DNA of 34,750 nt from Deltaproteobacteria bacterium (lineage in GTDB: Bacteria; Desulfobacterota; Desulfobulbia; Desulfobulbales; Desulfobulbaceae), in the NCBI GenBank assembly GCA_024280455.1, contig JAJRQC010000123.1, positions 1 to 34,750 on the forward strand. Direction: 5' to 3'. Below, in pieces: positions 8,456-16,735 of the stretch (position 1 is the first letter of the stretch; the number at the start of each line of letters is the position of its first letter). A model generated the notes under the pieces. It saw only the letters and a list, made by a program, of their open reading frames with translations, did not search any database and was not told the DNA's origin. The position numbers and the translations under genes were made by a program.

Positions 8456-10079
8456 CAGGTTCCCCAAAAAAGACGTGCCGGCCATGAAGATTGACCCTTT
8501 GGCGGGACAACGGTTCCTGCAGGTCCTCAACGCGCTGTTTTCTACCGCTAAGATCCATCTGGATAACAATCAACTGCTGCAGAACTGCGCTGATAACTTT
8601 TCCAGAAGCATTGAAGAACTGCTCCAATTCGACGATGAAATTAACCTTCTTACCTCGGTAGGCTGCTTTTACCTGCAGCAGGAAAAAATCTTTCTGCAGC
8701 GGAATATCTCAGGTCTGGCCCGAAAGATGCTGGCCTATTTTGAAAAAAGGCAGATTGAAGGGCTGCATTTCAACCGCAGTGCGGCCTATGTTTCCCATGA
8801 GGATATCCTCGCCTTTGCCCGTCTCCTCAACCAGGCAAAGGACGAAGAAGACCCGCTGTTCTGGCTCCAATCCATGCTGGAGGAAAAGAACTATCACTGG
8901 GTGGAAATAATCAACACGACCCAGGCTCAGTCACTGGCAAGTATTTTTTCAAGCACGGAGGGAGCAACACCCCGGGGAAAGCAGACCGGCAAAGGTGGTT
9001 CCGGACAGAAAACGACTGAATCAGGTAATAAACAAGCCGAAAAGACGACGGCCGACCAGAAAGCAGGCTCTCGGGAAGACAGCCGTAAAAAACCAGCTTC
9101 CACCCCCAGACGCAGACGCCGGAGACGGACCCAGAAAGCCGTCCTCACCTACAGCTATGCCATGCATTCCCTGCATGAGGTTGCCGAACGACTCAACAGC
9201 AACAAAGCCGCAGGCCTTGGAAAATCAGTTCAGCTGGTCCAGAATATGGTCGATCTGGTCATGAGCGATGACAACGTGCTCCTCGATCTGTCCACCATTC
9301 GTGACTATGATGATTATACCTTTACCCATTCCATCAATGTCTCCATCCTGTCTCTCTGCCTCGGGAACCGTATCGGCCTGAGCAAGGTCTCTCTAGCCCG
9401 CCTTGGTCTCAGTGCCCTGTTCCATGATCTGGGTAAGATAGATATACCCAAAGATATTCTGAACAAGCCGGACAAGCTCACGGAAAAGGAATTCGGTATC
9501 GTTAAACAACACTCGATTAACAGTGTCCGACGGATACTCAAACTGCGGGCATCCTACGACCGCAAGTCGAGTATCATCCTGCCCCCGTTTGAGCACCACC
9601 TGCGCTATGATCTCTCCGGCTACCCGAAAACACCGCGCAAGACCCCGATCAGCCTGTTCGGCCGGATTATCACCATTGCCGATGTCTATGACGCGATCAC
9701 CGGTCCCCGAATTTATCGGAAGAGTTACATGAGTCCGGACAAGGCCCTGGGGTTTATGCTGAAAGACTCGGCCACCGTGTTCGATCCGATCCTGCTCAAG
9801 GTCTTTATTAATATGCTGGGCATATACCCTATAGGTACGGTGCTGTTTTTTGAGAATGAGGAGATGGGACTGGTCGCCCAGGCACCGGATGAAACCGTTG
9901 ATCCGCAAGCGCTTTGGGTCCTGCTGCTGGAAAAAGACGAAAATGGCGGGTACAGGAAAGGGGCCTACCTCAACCTCGGCATGTGGAATCCCGACACCGG
10001 AACATTCAACCGCCGGATACTGAAGACCATCCACCCGGCAGATCTGGGTATCCAGCCGGCTGAATTTCTACTCTTATAA
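8448..10079 (+). CDS. HD-GYP-like phosphodiesterase domain protein with variant active site
   Basis: 543 residues from the ATG at 8448, inside the end of the preceding gene. Order: N-terminal alpha-helical domain (about 10-170), very basic low-complexity linker (about 175-232, with seven consecutive Arg), then an HD-GYP-type domain (about 285-465). Visible motifs: THSIN (His294), HDLGK (His326-Asp327), KQHS, EHHLRYDLSGYP (GYP at 391-393) and DVYDAITGPRIYR (Asp412). Typical cyclic-di-GMP phosphodiesterases have HHExxDGxGYP; here the Glu is Leu and DG is DL, so metal binding or activity may differ. A C-terminal domain of about 80 residues follows. No sensor or membrane part is seen. The TAA stop lies at the edge of a family-1 repeat. 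Confidence 0.85.
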   Translation: MTDRFPKKDVPAMKIDPLAGQRFLQVLNALFSTAKIHLDNNQLLQNCADNFSRSIEELLQFDDEINLLTSVGCFYLQQEKIFLQRNISGLARKMLAYFEKRQIEGLHFNRSAAYVSHEDILAFARLLNQAKDEEDPLFWLQSMLEEKNYHWVEIINTTQAQSLASIFSSTEGATPRGKQTGKGGSGQKTTESGNKQAEKTTADQKAGSREDSRKKPASTPRRRRRRRTQKAVLTYSYAMHSLHEVAERLNSNKAAGLGKSVQLVQNMVDLVMSDDNVLLDLSTIRDYDDYTFTHSINVSILSLCLGNRIGLSKVSLARLGLSALFHDLGKIDIPKDILNKPDKLTEKEFGIVKQHSINSVRRILKLRASYDRKSSIILPPFEHHLRYDLSGYPKTPRKTPISLFGRIITIADVYDAITGPRIYRKSYMSPDKALGFMLKDSATVFDPILLKVFINMLGIYPIGTVLFFENEEMGLVAQAPDETVDPQALWVLLLEKDENGGYRKGAYLNLGMWNPDTGTFNRRILKTIHPADLGIQPAEFLLL

Positions 10080-10223
10080 ACCAGCAGGCTGGACCAGATA
10101 AGCGGAGCGAGGCGCAGACTCCGAGAGTTTTAACGTCATAGCCAAAACCAGATAAGCGTAGACTTCGAGGATGAAAATAGCCTGATACGACATCACTTCG
10201 TGGGCGATTTTCGGACAAACCAG
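10076..10223. repeat. family-1 intergenic repeat with internal insert
   Basis: It runs from AAACCAGCAGGCTGGACCAG to ATTTTCGGACAAACCAG. It has the shared ATGAAAATAGCCTGATACGA and CACTTCGTGGGCGATTTTCG blocks plus inserts AAGCGGAGCGAGGCGCAGAC and AAGCGTAGACTTCGAGG that are also found, inverted, in the first unit of the 6140-6570 array. Its first bases form the stop region of the HD-GYP-like gene. Confidence 0.75.
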
Positions 10224-10280
10224 TCCCTGACCTGGAAGCGAGAAAAGAAAAACAATCCCACCAGAGAGTCTGGAGCTTAC

Positions 10281-11240
10281 TTACCTAGCAACCTCCACCC
10301 AGGATCCACGCCTGGCGGATTCCAGGCAGCCCTCACAGGCCTGCACGGCCCGCAGCCCATCTTCACCGGAAACAGGATTTTCACCCTGACCGGCAAGAAA
10401 GCGCTGCCAGTCCTCAAGAAGCGGCCGAATAGTCCCCACCGGCTCACCGCATTCAACCGGATGAACGTCCACCCCGACAATACGGGCGCAGGTGTTATAA
10501 ATCTGATCTCCGACCAGTTGGCCGTCACTGCAGACAAACTCAAACCGGCCCGAACGTGCCCGGCCCACCTTTGAACAGTCCACAATCCCTTTGACACCAC
10601 CTTCCATTTCAACCAGCACCAGCAGCAGGTCTTCAAGGGCCGCATTATGCTGCCGGCCGCTGATGGCCATGACCCGCTCCACTTCACGGCCGGTAATATA
10701 ACGCAGGGCATCAAACACGTGGACGGCGGTATGAAAACTCACCCCGGCACCGGCAAGTTCCGGCTGTTCATGCCAGTCCAGGGTGGAGGGCTCGATACGC
10801 TGGTTGGCCGAAAAGCTGTACAGATCACCGAGTTCCGGCAACAGCTCGCGAAAGCGGCTAATGACCTGATTATAGCGCAGGGTCTGGCCGACGGTCAGAG
10901 GCAGGTTATTTTTGTTGCAGAGGGAAACGATTTCCCGGGCCTGGTCAAGGCTTGCAGCCAGGGGTTTTTCCAGGAGCAGCGGTTTTCCGGCCCTGACGCA
11001 GGCCCGGGCAATAGCTAGGTTCAAGGCCGGGGGCACAACTCCGATGACCGCTTCAACGCCATCATCGTCCACCAGCTGCCGCCAGTCCTCATAGCCGCGA
11101 CAATTCCACTCTCGCATCTGATCCTTTCGCTCGGCGGACCGTCTGCTGATGGCTGAAAGCTCAAGCCCAGGGACATCGCGGACAATATGACGGGCATAAC
11201 GGCTGCCGTGTTTTCCGGTTCCGACAAGACCTATACGCAT
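10281..11240 (-). CDS. Gfo/Idh/MocA family NAD(P)-dependent oxidoreductase
   Basis: 319 residues from the ATG at 11238-11240, which leads directly into MRIGLVGTGKHGSRYARH, the N-terminal Rossmann dinucleotide-binding motif. EKPLAASLDQA matches the family's conserved EKP segment with the Lys near the active site. The C-terminal half fits the usual substrate-binding/dimerisation domain (GVSFHTAVHVFDALRYITGRE). Such enzymes oxidise or reduce sugars, inositol or related compounds; biliverdin reductase also belongs to this fold. Substrate cannot be told from sequence. It is the last gene of the hemA cluster, 28 bases after the unknown 167-residue protein, but family breadth makes a tetrapyrrole role only a speculation. 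No terminator is seen downstream. Confidence 0.85.
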   Translation of the reverse strand: MRIGLVGTGKHGSRYARHIVRDVPGLELSAISRRSAERKDQMREWNCRGYEDWRQLVDDDGVEAVIGVVPPALNLAIARACVRAGKPLLLEKPLAASLDQAREIVSLCNKNNLPLTVGQTLRYNQVISRFRELLPELGDLYSFSANQRIEPSTLDWHEQPELAGAGVSFHTAVHVFDALRYITGREVERVMAISGRQHNAALEDLLLVLVEMEGGVKGIVDCSKVGRARSGRFEFVCSDGQLVGDQIYNTCARIVGVDVHPVECGEPVGTIRPLLEDWQRFLAGQGENPVSGEDGLRAVQACEGCLESARRGSWVEVAR

Positions 11241-11268
11241 GAGTTCAACCCGCTGTGAAAGAAAAAAC

Positions 11269-11772
11269 TTATGGTGCACAGAGACAGAGCATTTGCCAGC
11301 CCGAAGGCAGATTCTCGGGGATACAACCCAGCTCGGCGGCGAATTCAGCCAGTTCTTCGGCAGTGCAGTTTATCGAGGAAGTTCGATTCCCTGAGTCGAC
11401 GTCCTCCAGTTCCCGCCTGAAAAAATCAAGTAATGCCGCCCGGACGACCTCTTTAAAGCCGTCACCGTCCCGACCGATTCGCTCGCAGAAGGCCTGATGC
11501 CTGCGCCAGTTATACAGACTGCGCTGTACGCCCCGATACAGACTCAGATCACGGTTTGCCGGATCAAGATCACGAAGCACTATTTCCCGGCTCCGCTTGA
11601 GAGCTCCGTTCTGCAGGGCGGCAAGTTCTTCGTTATTGAGCAGGATATGCGGCCCTTCCGGATCTTCACTGAGATAATACAGCGTGGAGTACAGGGCTAT
11701 CTCGGGAATCTCTCCGGAGTGGCGGACAATAAGATATTCCTCCTCCAATAGCAGGGTGCGCTCTTCCTCCAT
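11269..11772 (-). CDS. hypothetical protein, 167 residues, in the hemA cluster
   Basis: I do not recognise the family. It is a soluble, charged, Leu/Glu-rich protein with no signal peptide. The N-terminal third looks beta-rich (TLLLEEEYLIVRHSG), followed by an acidic helical part (EELAALQNGALKRSREIVLRD) and a segment with aromatic and basic residues (LYRGVQRSLYNWRRHQAFCE). It starts 5 bases after the hemA stop, so it is very likely co-transcribed and perhaps translationally coupled. The next gene begins 28 bases downstream. A role linked to tetrapyrrole synthesis is suggested only by position. Confidence 0.7.
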   Translation of the reverse strand: MEEERTLLLEEEYLIVRHSGEIPEIALYSTLYYLSEDPEGPHILLNNEELAALQNGALKRSREIVLRDLDPANRDLSLYRGVQRSLYNWRRHQAFCERIGRDGDGFKEVVRAALLDFFRRELEDVDSGNRTSSINCTAEELAEFAAELGCIPENLPSGWQMLCLCAP

Positions 11773-11777
11773 CAGGA

Positions 11778-13061
11778 CTACTCGCTCTTTTGAGGATTAT
11801 CCAGGTTAAACAGGCTGCGAACCACCCCGATCCGTTCCTGCTGATCCACGCAGTGATGGTCTGATTTCAAATACAACAGGGGATAATGCAACATTTTAGA
11901 AGCAATAGATGTTGCCATCTTTTCAATGGATTTTTTCTCTTTGGGAGACAGAGAATCCAGACGACCGAGGGTGCGGGCAAGTTCCTTCTTACTGATCTGA
12001 TCGGCCAGAGTCCGCAACTCGATAATAGTCGGAGTCACCTCCATATTCTCCAGCCAGCTCGAGAATTTGTAGGTTTCCTCATCAACAATTCTGGCCGCCT
12101 TCACGGCCTCCTTGTCGCGCTCCGATTTATTCATCTCCACTACATTGTTCAGATCATCAATGTCGTAGAGATAAATATTGTCCAGCTCGTTAATAGCCGG
12201 GTCAAGATCCCGCGGTACGGCTATATCGATGAAAAACAGGGGTTGGTTGCGACGCCGGCGCATCACCGGCTGCACATCTCCCCTGGTCAGGATCAGTTCA
12301 GTCGCCCCGGTCGAACTGACAATGATATCAACATGCTCAAGTTGATCCACCAGTTCCTCAAGAGAAATGGCCCGGCCGTGAAAACGTTTGGCCAGGGTAA
12401 CGGCACGCTCAAGGGTCCGGTTTGCAACCACAACCTCCTTTACTCCCTGCCCGACCAGATGTTCGGCAGCAAGTTCCGCCATTTCACCGGCTCCGATCAG
12501 CATGACCCGCTTATCCTTAAGATCGCCGAAGATCTTCCTGCCCAGCTCAACGGCGGCATAGGAAATCGAAACCGCACTTGCGCCGATCCGGGTCTCCGTC
12601 CGTACCCGTTTGGTAACGGAAAAGGATTTATGGAGCAGCTTGTTTAAGACCAGTCCACTGCTTTTCTTTTCCGAGGCAAAGCGATAGGCTTCTTTAAGCT
12701 GGCCCAGGATCTGCGCCTCACCGACAATCATGGAATCAAGGCTGGAGGCGACCAGAAAGAGATGCTGGATCGCATCCTCATCTTCATGCTGATAAATACA
12801 GCCTGCGACCTCTTTCCGGGTAACACGACCGGCAAAGAGCATATCCAGGACCTGACGCCTGGCCAGCTGGACATCACTGCAGGTAAAGAGCACCTCTACC
12901 CGGTTGCAGGTGGAAAGCAGATAATACTCGTTTAACGAGTCAAGTCTGCCCAGAGCGGCGAGCGGTTCTTCGTAGCCGCCGGACAGGGCAAGCTTTTCAC
13001 GAATCGCAAGGGGGGTGGTTTTATGGTTGACCCCCAGCAGTACGATGGTGTCACGCCCCAT
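11778..13061 (-). CDS. hemA: glutamyl-tRNA reductase
   Basis: About 427 residues. It reduces glutamyl-tRNA to glutamate-1-semialdehyde with NADPH, the first committed step of C5-pathway tetrapyrrole synthesis. Diagnostic segments: GVNHKTTPLAIREKLA, LSTCNRVEV with the catalytic Cys, GEAQILGQLKEAY, then a Rossmann NADPH domain (VMLIGAGEMAELAAEHL) and a C-terminal dimerisation helix region. Length matches the family. The ATG at 13059-13061 is chosen; an in-frame GTG lies 6 bases upstream (13067). It overlaps the end of the upstream ccsA-like gene by 11 bases, so the two are coupled. The whole cluster leads to heme and siroheme precursors. Confidence 0.96.
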   Translation of the reverse strand: MGRDTIVLLGVNHKTTPLAIREKLALSGGYEEPLAALGRLDSLNEYYLLSTCNRVEVLFTCSDVQLARRQVLDMLFAGRVTRKEVAGCIYQHEDEDAIQHLFLVASSLDSMIVGEAQILGQLKEAYRFASEKKSSGLVLNKLLHKSFSVTKRVRTETRIGASAVSISYAAVELGRKIFGDLKDKRVMLIGAGEMAELAAEHLVGQGVKEVVVANRTLERAVTLAKRFHGRAISLEELVDQLEHVDIIVSSTGATELILTRGDVQPVMRRRRNQPLFFIDIAVPRDLDPAINELDNIYLYDIDDLNNVVEMNKSERDKEAVKAARIVDEETYKFSSWLENMEVTPTIIELRTLADQISKKELARTLGRLDSLSPKEKKSIEKMATSIASKMLHYPLLYLKSDHHCVDQQERIGVVRSLFNLDNPQKSE

Positions 13062-13869
13062 GAGCACCCACCCCTTTGAGCAAAAATACCAGGGTCAGCA
13101 GAACCGCCATAAAGGCAACAATGGTCATTATGGCGGCACGGCGTCCGCGCCAGCCCATGGTAAAACGCTGATGCATCAGGGCGGCATAGAGAAACCAGGT
13201 AATCATCGACCAGACGATTTTTGGATCCCAATGCCAGTTTCGCCCGCCCCAGATCAGCTTGGCCCAGATATACCCGGTAAACATACCCAGGGTCATGAGC
13301 GGGAAACCAATACTCAGACAATGTTGATTGAGTTTATCGAGCGCGTCAAGGGACGGCAGGCGGGAATAAAAAAAACCAAACCGTTTCTGCTTTAATTCAC
13401 GCTCCTGCAGGAGGTACATGATCCCGCCGATACAGGCCAGAGCCAGGAATGCGTCCGCGATCATGGCAAGAGAGGCATGGACCGGAAAGAGCCAGGAGCG
13501 CTGAGTCGGAGTCAAAGGAAGGATCTCATGGGGTGCCAGGGCCGAAACAATCATGAGAATGACCACCAGGACGGTGGCAAAGGTGCCGAAATTTTTTACC
13601 GTATACCGCCAGCGAAAGGACAGATAACACCAGGAAATGGACCAGGAAAAAAAGGAGATCGTCTCATGGACACTGGTGATGGGAGTATGTCCAGCCTCAA
13701 CCAGACGGGCAACGATGTTGGCGCTGTGAAGAATGGCGGCGGCAAAGAAGACCTTGCGGGCAATACTGCGTACATTATTCTTTTGACTGAAAAAAAAGAC
13801 CAGATAGGCCGCCATGGCCAGCAGGTAACCAACAAAGCTTATTTGAAAGAGGAGATAACTATAACTCAT
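13051..13869 (-). CDS. CcsA/HemX-family cytochrome c assembly membrane protein
   Basis: 272 residues, mostly transmembrane helices (about eight). The C-terminal part has the tryptophan-rich WWD-type motif of CcsA/CcmC/CcmF proteins (WGGRNWHWDPKIVWSMITW), with a conserved His before (HTPITSVHETISFFSW) and after it (LMHQRF), the usual heme-handling pattern. Its place directly before hemA is that of hemX, reported to affect HemA level in some bacteria; it could instead serve system II cytochrome c maturation (CcsA). The start ATG overlaps the stop of the preceding siroheme gene in an ATGA (13866-13869), so translation is coupled. The frame is open to 13968, but that part is antisense-like noise. 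Confidence 0.88.
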   Translation of the reverse strand: MSYSYLLFQISFVGYLLAMAAYLVFFFSQKNNVRSIARKVFFAAAILHSANIVARLVEAGHTPITSVHETISFFSWSISWCYLSFRWRYTVKNFGTFATVLVVILMIVSALAPHEILPLTPTQRSWLFPVHASLAMIADAFLALACIGGIMYLLQERELKQKRFGFFYSRLPSLDALDKLNQHCLSIGFPLMTLGMFTGYIWAKLIWGGRNWHWDPKIVWSMITWFLYAALMHQRFTMGWRGRRAAIMTIVAFMAVLLTLVFLLKGVGAHGA

Positions 13870-14528
13870 ACACCCGTTCCCAGTTGGCTGATATCCAAAT
13901 CCATATCCGGCCCGAGAATCTTGTGCAGATGATCCTGCACCCGGTCCCATCGGCCTTCCCGAATCCACTCGACTATATCGTCATGAAGAATATTTTGAAA
14001 CAGAATTTTGCGCTTGGCTGCAGTTGAGGCGGCGGCAATCACCTCTCCACGAAGTTGGCCCATCAACTGCAGAAGCAATCCATATTCCGGCCCGTACTGA
14101 TCTTCCAGCCGGCGACGCACCATGGCGGCAACGGCAGGGCTTTTGCCGGAGGTGGAAACGGCAAGGATAAGGTCACCGCGCTGAACTGTGGCCGGAACCT
14201 GGAAACTGCATTGGCTGGGGCTGTCAATGACATTGACCGGAATTCCCAGGCGGTCGGAATCCCTGAAAATCTGCTGTTGAATCTCAGGACTGTCGGTTGC
14301 AGCAAAGACAAGAAAAGCACCGGTTAAATCACCCGATGCATATTTTTTTTTCCGCCACCGGCAGGCATGCTCTTTGACAAGCTCGGCAAGGCCGGAGGTC
14401 AACTGCGGACTGACAACCAGGACCAGTGCCTTCTCAGCCAGCAGTCCATTAACCTTGCGTTCGGCAACGGTTCCACCGCCAACCACAACACAGAGCCTTC
14501 CGGATATATTCAGACAGACAGGATACAC
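13866..14528 (-). CDS. precorrin-2 dehydrogenase/sirohydrochlorin ferrochelatase (Met8/CysG N-domain type)
   Basis: 220 residues. It converts precorrin-2 to sirohydrochlorin and may insert iron to make siroheme. It opens with LNISGRLCVVVGGGTVAERK, a Rossmann NAD site, then VNVIDSPSQCSFQVPATVQRGDLILAVSTSGKSPAVA, the highly conserved core of this family, including the Asp thought to act in catalysis. Only the Met8/CysG N-terminal part is present; the SAM-dependent methyltransferase must be elsewhere. Start appears to be a GTG at 14526-14528, as no ATG fits the conserved N-terminus. Siroheme is the cofactor of dissimilatory sulfite reductase, fitting dsrC at 26670. The stop overlaps the CcsA-like gene. 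Confidence 0.9.
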   Translation of the reverse strand: MYPVCLNISGRLCVVVGGGTVAERKVNGLLAEKALVLVVSPQLTSGLAELVKEHACRWRKKKYASGDLTGAFLVFAATDSPEIQQQIFRDSDRLGIPVNVIDSPSQCSFQVPATVQRGDLILAVSTSGKSPAVAAMVRRRLEDQYGPEYGLLLQLMGQLRGEVIAAASTAAKRKILFQNILHDDIVEWIREGRWDRVQDHLHKILGPDMDLDISQLGTGV

Positions 14529-14601
14529 GGCGATGAACAGTTGAAGGATCGAAAGCCGTCACGGGCCCTTATACTTGAGGCCAACCCGGTGACCACAGGA
14601 G

Positions 14602-15291
14602 TTATCGGGCGACCAGACGGGTTAAGAGGACCTCTTTATCGGCTTCCAGACTTTGCAGCTTCTTTTTCCGGGCCGAAATTACATACTCCTTATCCGCCAT
14701 CTGCAAAAAAGGCTGGAGACTTTTACGACGGAGATCGTGGGCCAGGAAGACGGAACCGCCTGGTTTTAGCGCCTTGCCTATAATGGTGAGCAGCGGTTGA
14801 AAGAACTCTTCACGGAACAGAATTTCTGCGCCGAGAATAACGTCGTATTTTTCCATTTCAGGAGGATTGAGCCAGTCAAGCATGGAAAAACGGACGGTAT
14901 CCAGACCGCTTGCCGCAGCACTGACCCTTTCAAAATCAAGAATCATCTCTTCATAGTCACTCAGGGTGACGGCACAGCCCCTGGCGGCGGCTGTCAGGCC
15001 GGGGGCACCAAGTCCGGCGCCGAGCTCAAGAACGTGGGTGCCGTCGGCAAACGTTTGCCCGGCAACAAACTCAGACAGGACAATGGCGGCCTCCCACAGC
15101 CGGATCCAGAACGGAAACTCGGAAACATCTTTGAGAGGATCCTTACCATCAAGGATCTGTTCAAGATCGGTGATTTTAAGGAGATTTAACCGTATATCCC
15201 GAACCGAAAAGGGCTCAAAGGCGACCTTGTACTGTTTTTTTATCTGCTCGTAGAGCGCTCTGGGCTCATCGGCAAGTGTCTGTGGATCCAT
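14602..15291 (-). CDS. METTL21-like (Methyltransf_16) SAM-dependent methyltransferase
   Basis: 229 residues from the ATG at 15289-15291; a longer frame (to 15375) lacks a better start. FPFWIRLWEAAIVLSEFV before motif I, VLELGAGLGAPGLTAA, is characteristic of the lysine/protein methyltransferase 16 group, and DVILGAEILFREEFF gives the expected post-motif III segment. It also has the SAM-binding acidic residue LSDYEEM. Target is probably a protein lysine or another macromolecule; not predictable. It ends 73 bases before the siroheme gene and probably heads the same transcription unit. No clear Shine-Dalgarno is visible. Confidence 0.75.
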   Translation of the reverse strand: MDPQTLADEPRALYEQIKKQYKVAFEPFSVRDIRLNLLKITDLEQILDGKDPLKDVSEFPFWIRLWEAAIVLSEFVAGQTFADGTHVLELGAGLGAPGLTAAARGCAVTLSDYEEMILDFERVSAAASGLDTVRFSMLDWLNPPEMEKYDVILGAEILFREEFFQPLLTIIGKALKPGGSVFLAHDLRRKSLQPFLQMADKEYVISARKKKLQSLEADKEVLLTRLVAR

Positions 15292-15395
15292 ATATTTTTC
15301 ATGTACGCGCTGCTGAAGTAATCTGGTGGTGCTGAAGCCCCCGGAGCAGGGACCGGGAACAACATCACTCTGCAAAAAGGTCCTGTTTTTCTTTT

Positions 15396-15518
15396 GTCGG
15401 TGTCGTAGATAGCGAGTGTAACGAGACTTTGAATAGCCACAAAACCGACGGCGGAAAGGTTATAACTTCTTGTAATTCCGTGCAGTGCAAATGGCGTTTT
15501 TGCCTTTTTACGAGTCCA
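15396..15518. mobile_element. family-2 mini-element (MITE-like), copy 1
   Basis: It shares about 85 nearly identical bases with 30925-31023 (for example CCGACGGCGGAAAGGT, TAATTCCGTGCAGTGCAAAT) and the ends GTCGGTGTCGTA and CTTTTTACGAGTCCA. This copy has about 24 additional bases after the left end. Imperfect 8-bp direct repeats flank it (TTTCTTTT at 15388-15395 and TCTCTTTT at 15519-15526, 7 of 8). The small reading frames inside are products of the repeat. The remainder of the 15292-15751 gap, except the terminator, holds nothing I recognise. Confidence 0.75.
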
Positions 15519-15686
15519 TCTCTTTTGACTGTCGGCCAAAACCGGGCCTGTCAACGGGTAAAATACCAGGCAAAGCCAATTCCTGAAACAACAAAACAGT
15601 ACTATCCAAACCAATGCAACCGTCCCTGTCTGATTATACCCATCAAAAGAACAATGGCAAGGTAGCCTGAACAGTTGCCAAACTAC

Positions 15687-15725
15687 AAAAAAAAACGGGT
15701 TGATGTTAAAACATCAACCCGTTTT
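15687..15725 (-). terminator. intrinsic terminator of the small secreted protein gene
   Basis: AACGGGTTGATG and CATCAACCCGTT form a perfect stem (15692-15725 region) with a tiny loop. On the minus strand it is followed by nine U (the A run near 15687-15694). It lies 27 bases downstream of the stop at 15752. Confidence 0.88.
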
Positions 15726-15751
15726 AAACGTCTCAAAAGAAGCTGACTGTA

Positions 15752-15952
15752 TCAGCAACCTTCGACTGCTTTTTTCTTTGATTCTTTTACATAAACTTTC
15801 ATTCCGGCTTTCAGTTTATCTGCTTTTTTGCAGGTCATGGTTACGGTGTTCCCCTCAACACTGTCAACTTTACACTTCACTTTACCGGCCAGAGCGCTCC
15901 CGGCGCTTAATGCAAAAGCAACAACCATTACAACAGTTACCAATTTTTTCAT
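15752..15952 (-). CDS. small secreted Lys-rich protein, 66 residues
   Basis: The first 22 residues (MKKLVTVVMVVAFALSAGSA, then LA) are a clear Sec signal peptide, likely cleaved after ALA. The mature part of about 44 residues is Lys-rich, with three cysteines (27, 41 and the C-terminal residue 66) and a small beta-barrel-like pattern (KVKCKVDSVEGNTVTMTCKK, then MKVYVKE). It probably acts in the periplasm. Start by AGGGGG 7 bases upstream; the ATG at 15959 in frame is an alternative. It has its own promoter candidate (16035-16064) and strong terminator, so it is a single, probably well expressed gene. Function unknown; metal or cofactor binding is a guess based only on Cys and Lys content. Confidence 0.8.
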   Translation of the reverse strand: MKKLVTVVMVVAFALSAGSALAGKVKCKVDSVEGNTVTMTCKKADKLKAGMKVYVKESKKKAVEGC

Positions 15953-16034
15953 AACCATCCCCCTATTCTTAATAGTTTTCATGAAACACCTTCATTCAAA
16001 AAAAGCCCACCATAAAAGCTTTTTACAGGAGAAA

Positions 16035-16064
16035 AACATATCAAGGATTCCCCATGGTTGTCAA
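16035..16064 (-). promoter_or_regulatory. sigma-70-type promoter for the small secreted protein
   Basis: On the minus strand TTGACA (16059-16064) and TATGTT (16035-16040) are separated by 18 bases. The leader to the ATG at 15952 would be about 75 bases. Confidence 0.55.
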
Positions 16065-16119
16065 CAAAAAACTCCAGTGCCACCGGGTGGCACCATCCTC
16101 TCGTAATGCTCCTGTTTAT

Positions 16120-16623
16120 TTACTGCAGAACAGCTTTGATATCCCGCTCCAGCAGGGCATGGGGGACAAAACCGGGATACTTCTTTACTACATGTCCTTT
16201 TTTGTTAATAAGAAAGGAGGTGGGAATACCGGCAATTCCACCAAAACTCCTGGCCGTTGAACGATCGGCCATAAGAACCGGGTAATTGATTTTTTCCTGC
16301 TCGACAAGCTTGGCCACAATTTTAGGCCCACCCTCATCCACCGAAAGACCGATAACGGCAAATCCCCGGGGACCAAGATCTTTGTGCAGCTGAATCAGGG
16401 TGGGTATTTCCTGTCGACAGGGCGGGCACCAGGTGGCGAAAAATGTTATCAGCAGGACTTTCCCCTTAAAGCTCCCGCTGTTGACGACCTTTCCGTCAAC
16501 AGCGGACGGCAGGGAAAACTCCGGCATGACGGTCGCGGCATCTGCCCGACCCGATAACGGGCCCACCGGAACCAGGAAAAAGGATAGAACCAATAGAAAG
16601 CGAAATAATGTTTTTGAGTACAT
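16120..16623 (-). CDS. TlpA/ResA-like periplasmic thioredoxin-family protein
   Basis: 167 residues. An N-terminal hydrophobic stretch (about 6-24, ending near GRADA) is a signal peptide or anchor. The thioredoxin fold carries FFATWCPPCRQEIP with the redox pair Cys66-Cys69 and the cis-Pro segment GIPTSFLINKKG. The WCPPC motif and length fit TlpA/ResA-like proteins that reduce disulfides in the periplasm, often apocytochrome c before heme attachment. A CcsA-like protein is nearby (13051), though in a separate unit. Start at 16621-16623 with a good AAGGAG upstream. No terminator is evident. Confidence 0.9.
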   Translation of the reverse strand: MYSKTLFRFLLVLSFFLVPVGPLSGRADAATVMPEFSLPSAVDGKVVNSGSFKGKVLLITFFATWCPPCRQEIPTLIQLHKDLGPRGFAVIGLSVDEGGPKIVAKLVEQEKINYPVLMADRSTARSFGGIAGIPTSFLINKKGHVVKKYPGFVPHALLERDIKAVLQ

Positions 16624-16735
16624 GCAGTCTCCTTGCAGAATGAGAATATAGAACCGTACTGCCGATGTTTCGACAACACCATTGTTTTTTTTGTAACCGT
16701 TCAGCGGGATGACAAGTTTAAGAGCCCCTCTGGCC

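Noticed and set aside
15429-15665. Plus-strand frame with CNSVQCKWRFCLFTSPS, also seen at 30907-31167
   Set aside because: The similar peptides come from the two family-2 mini-elements; the frames have no RBS and run into unrelated flanks.
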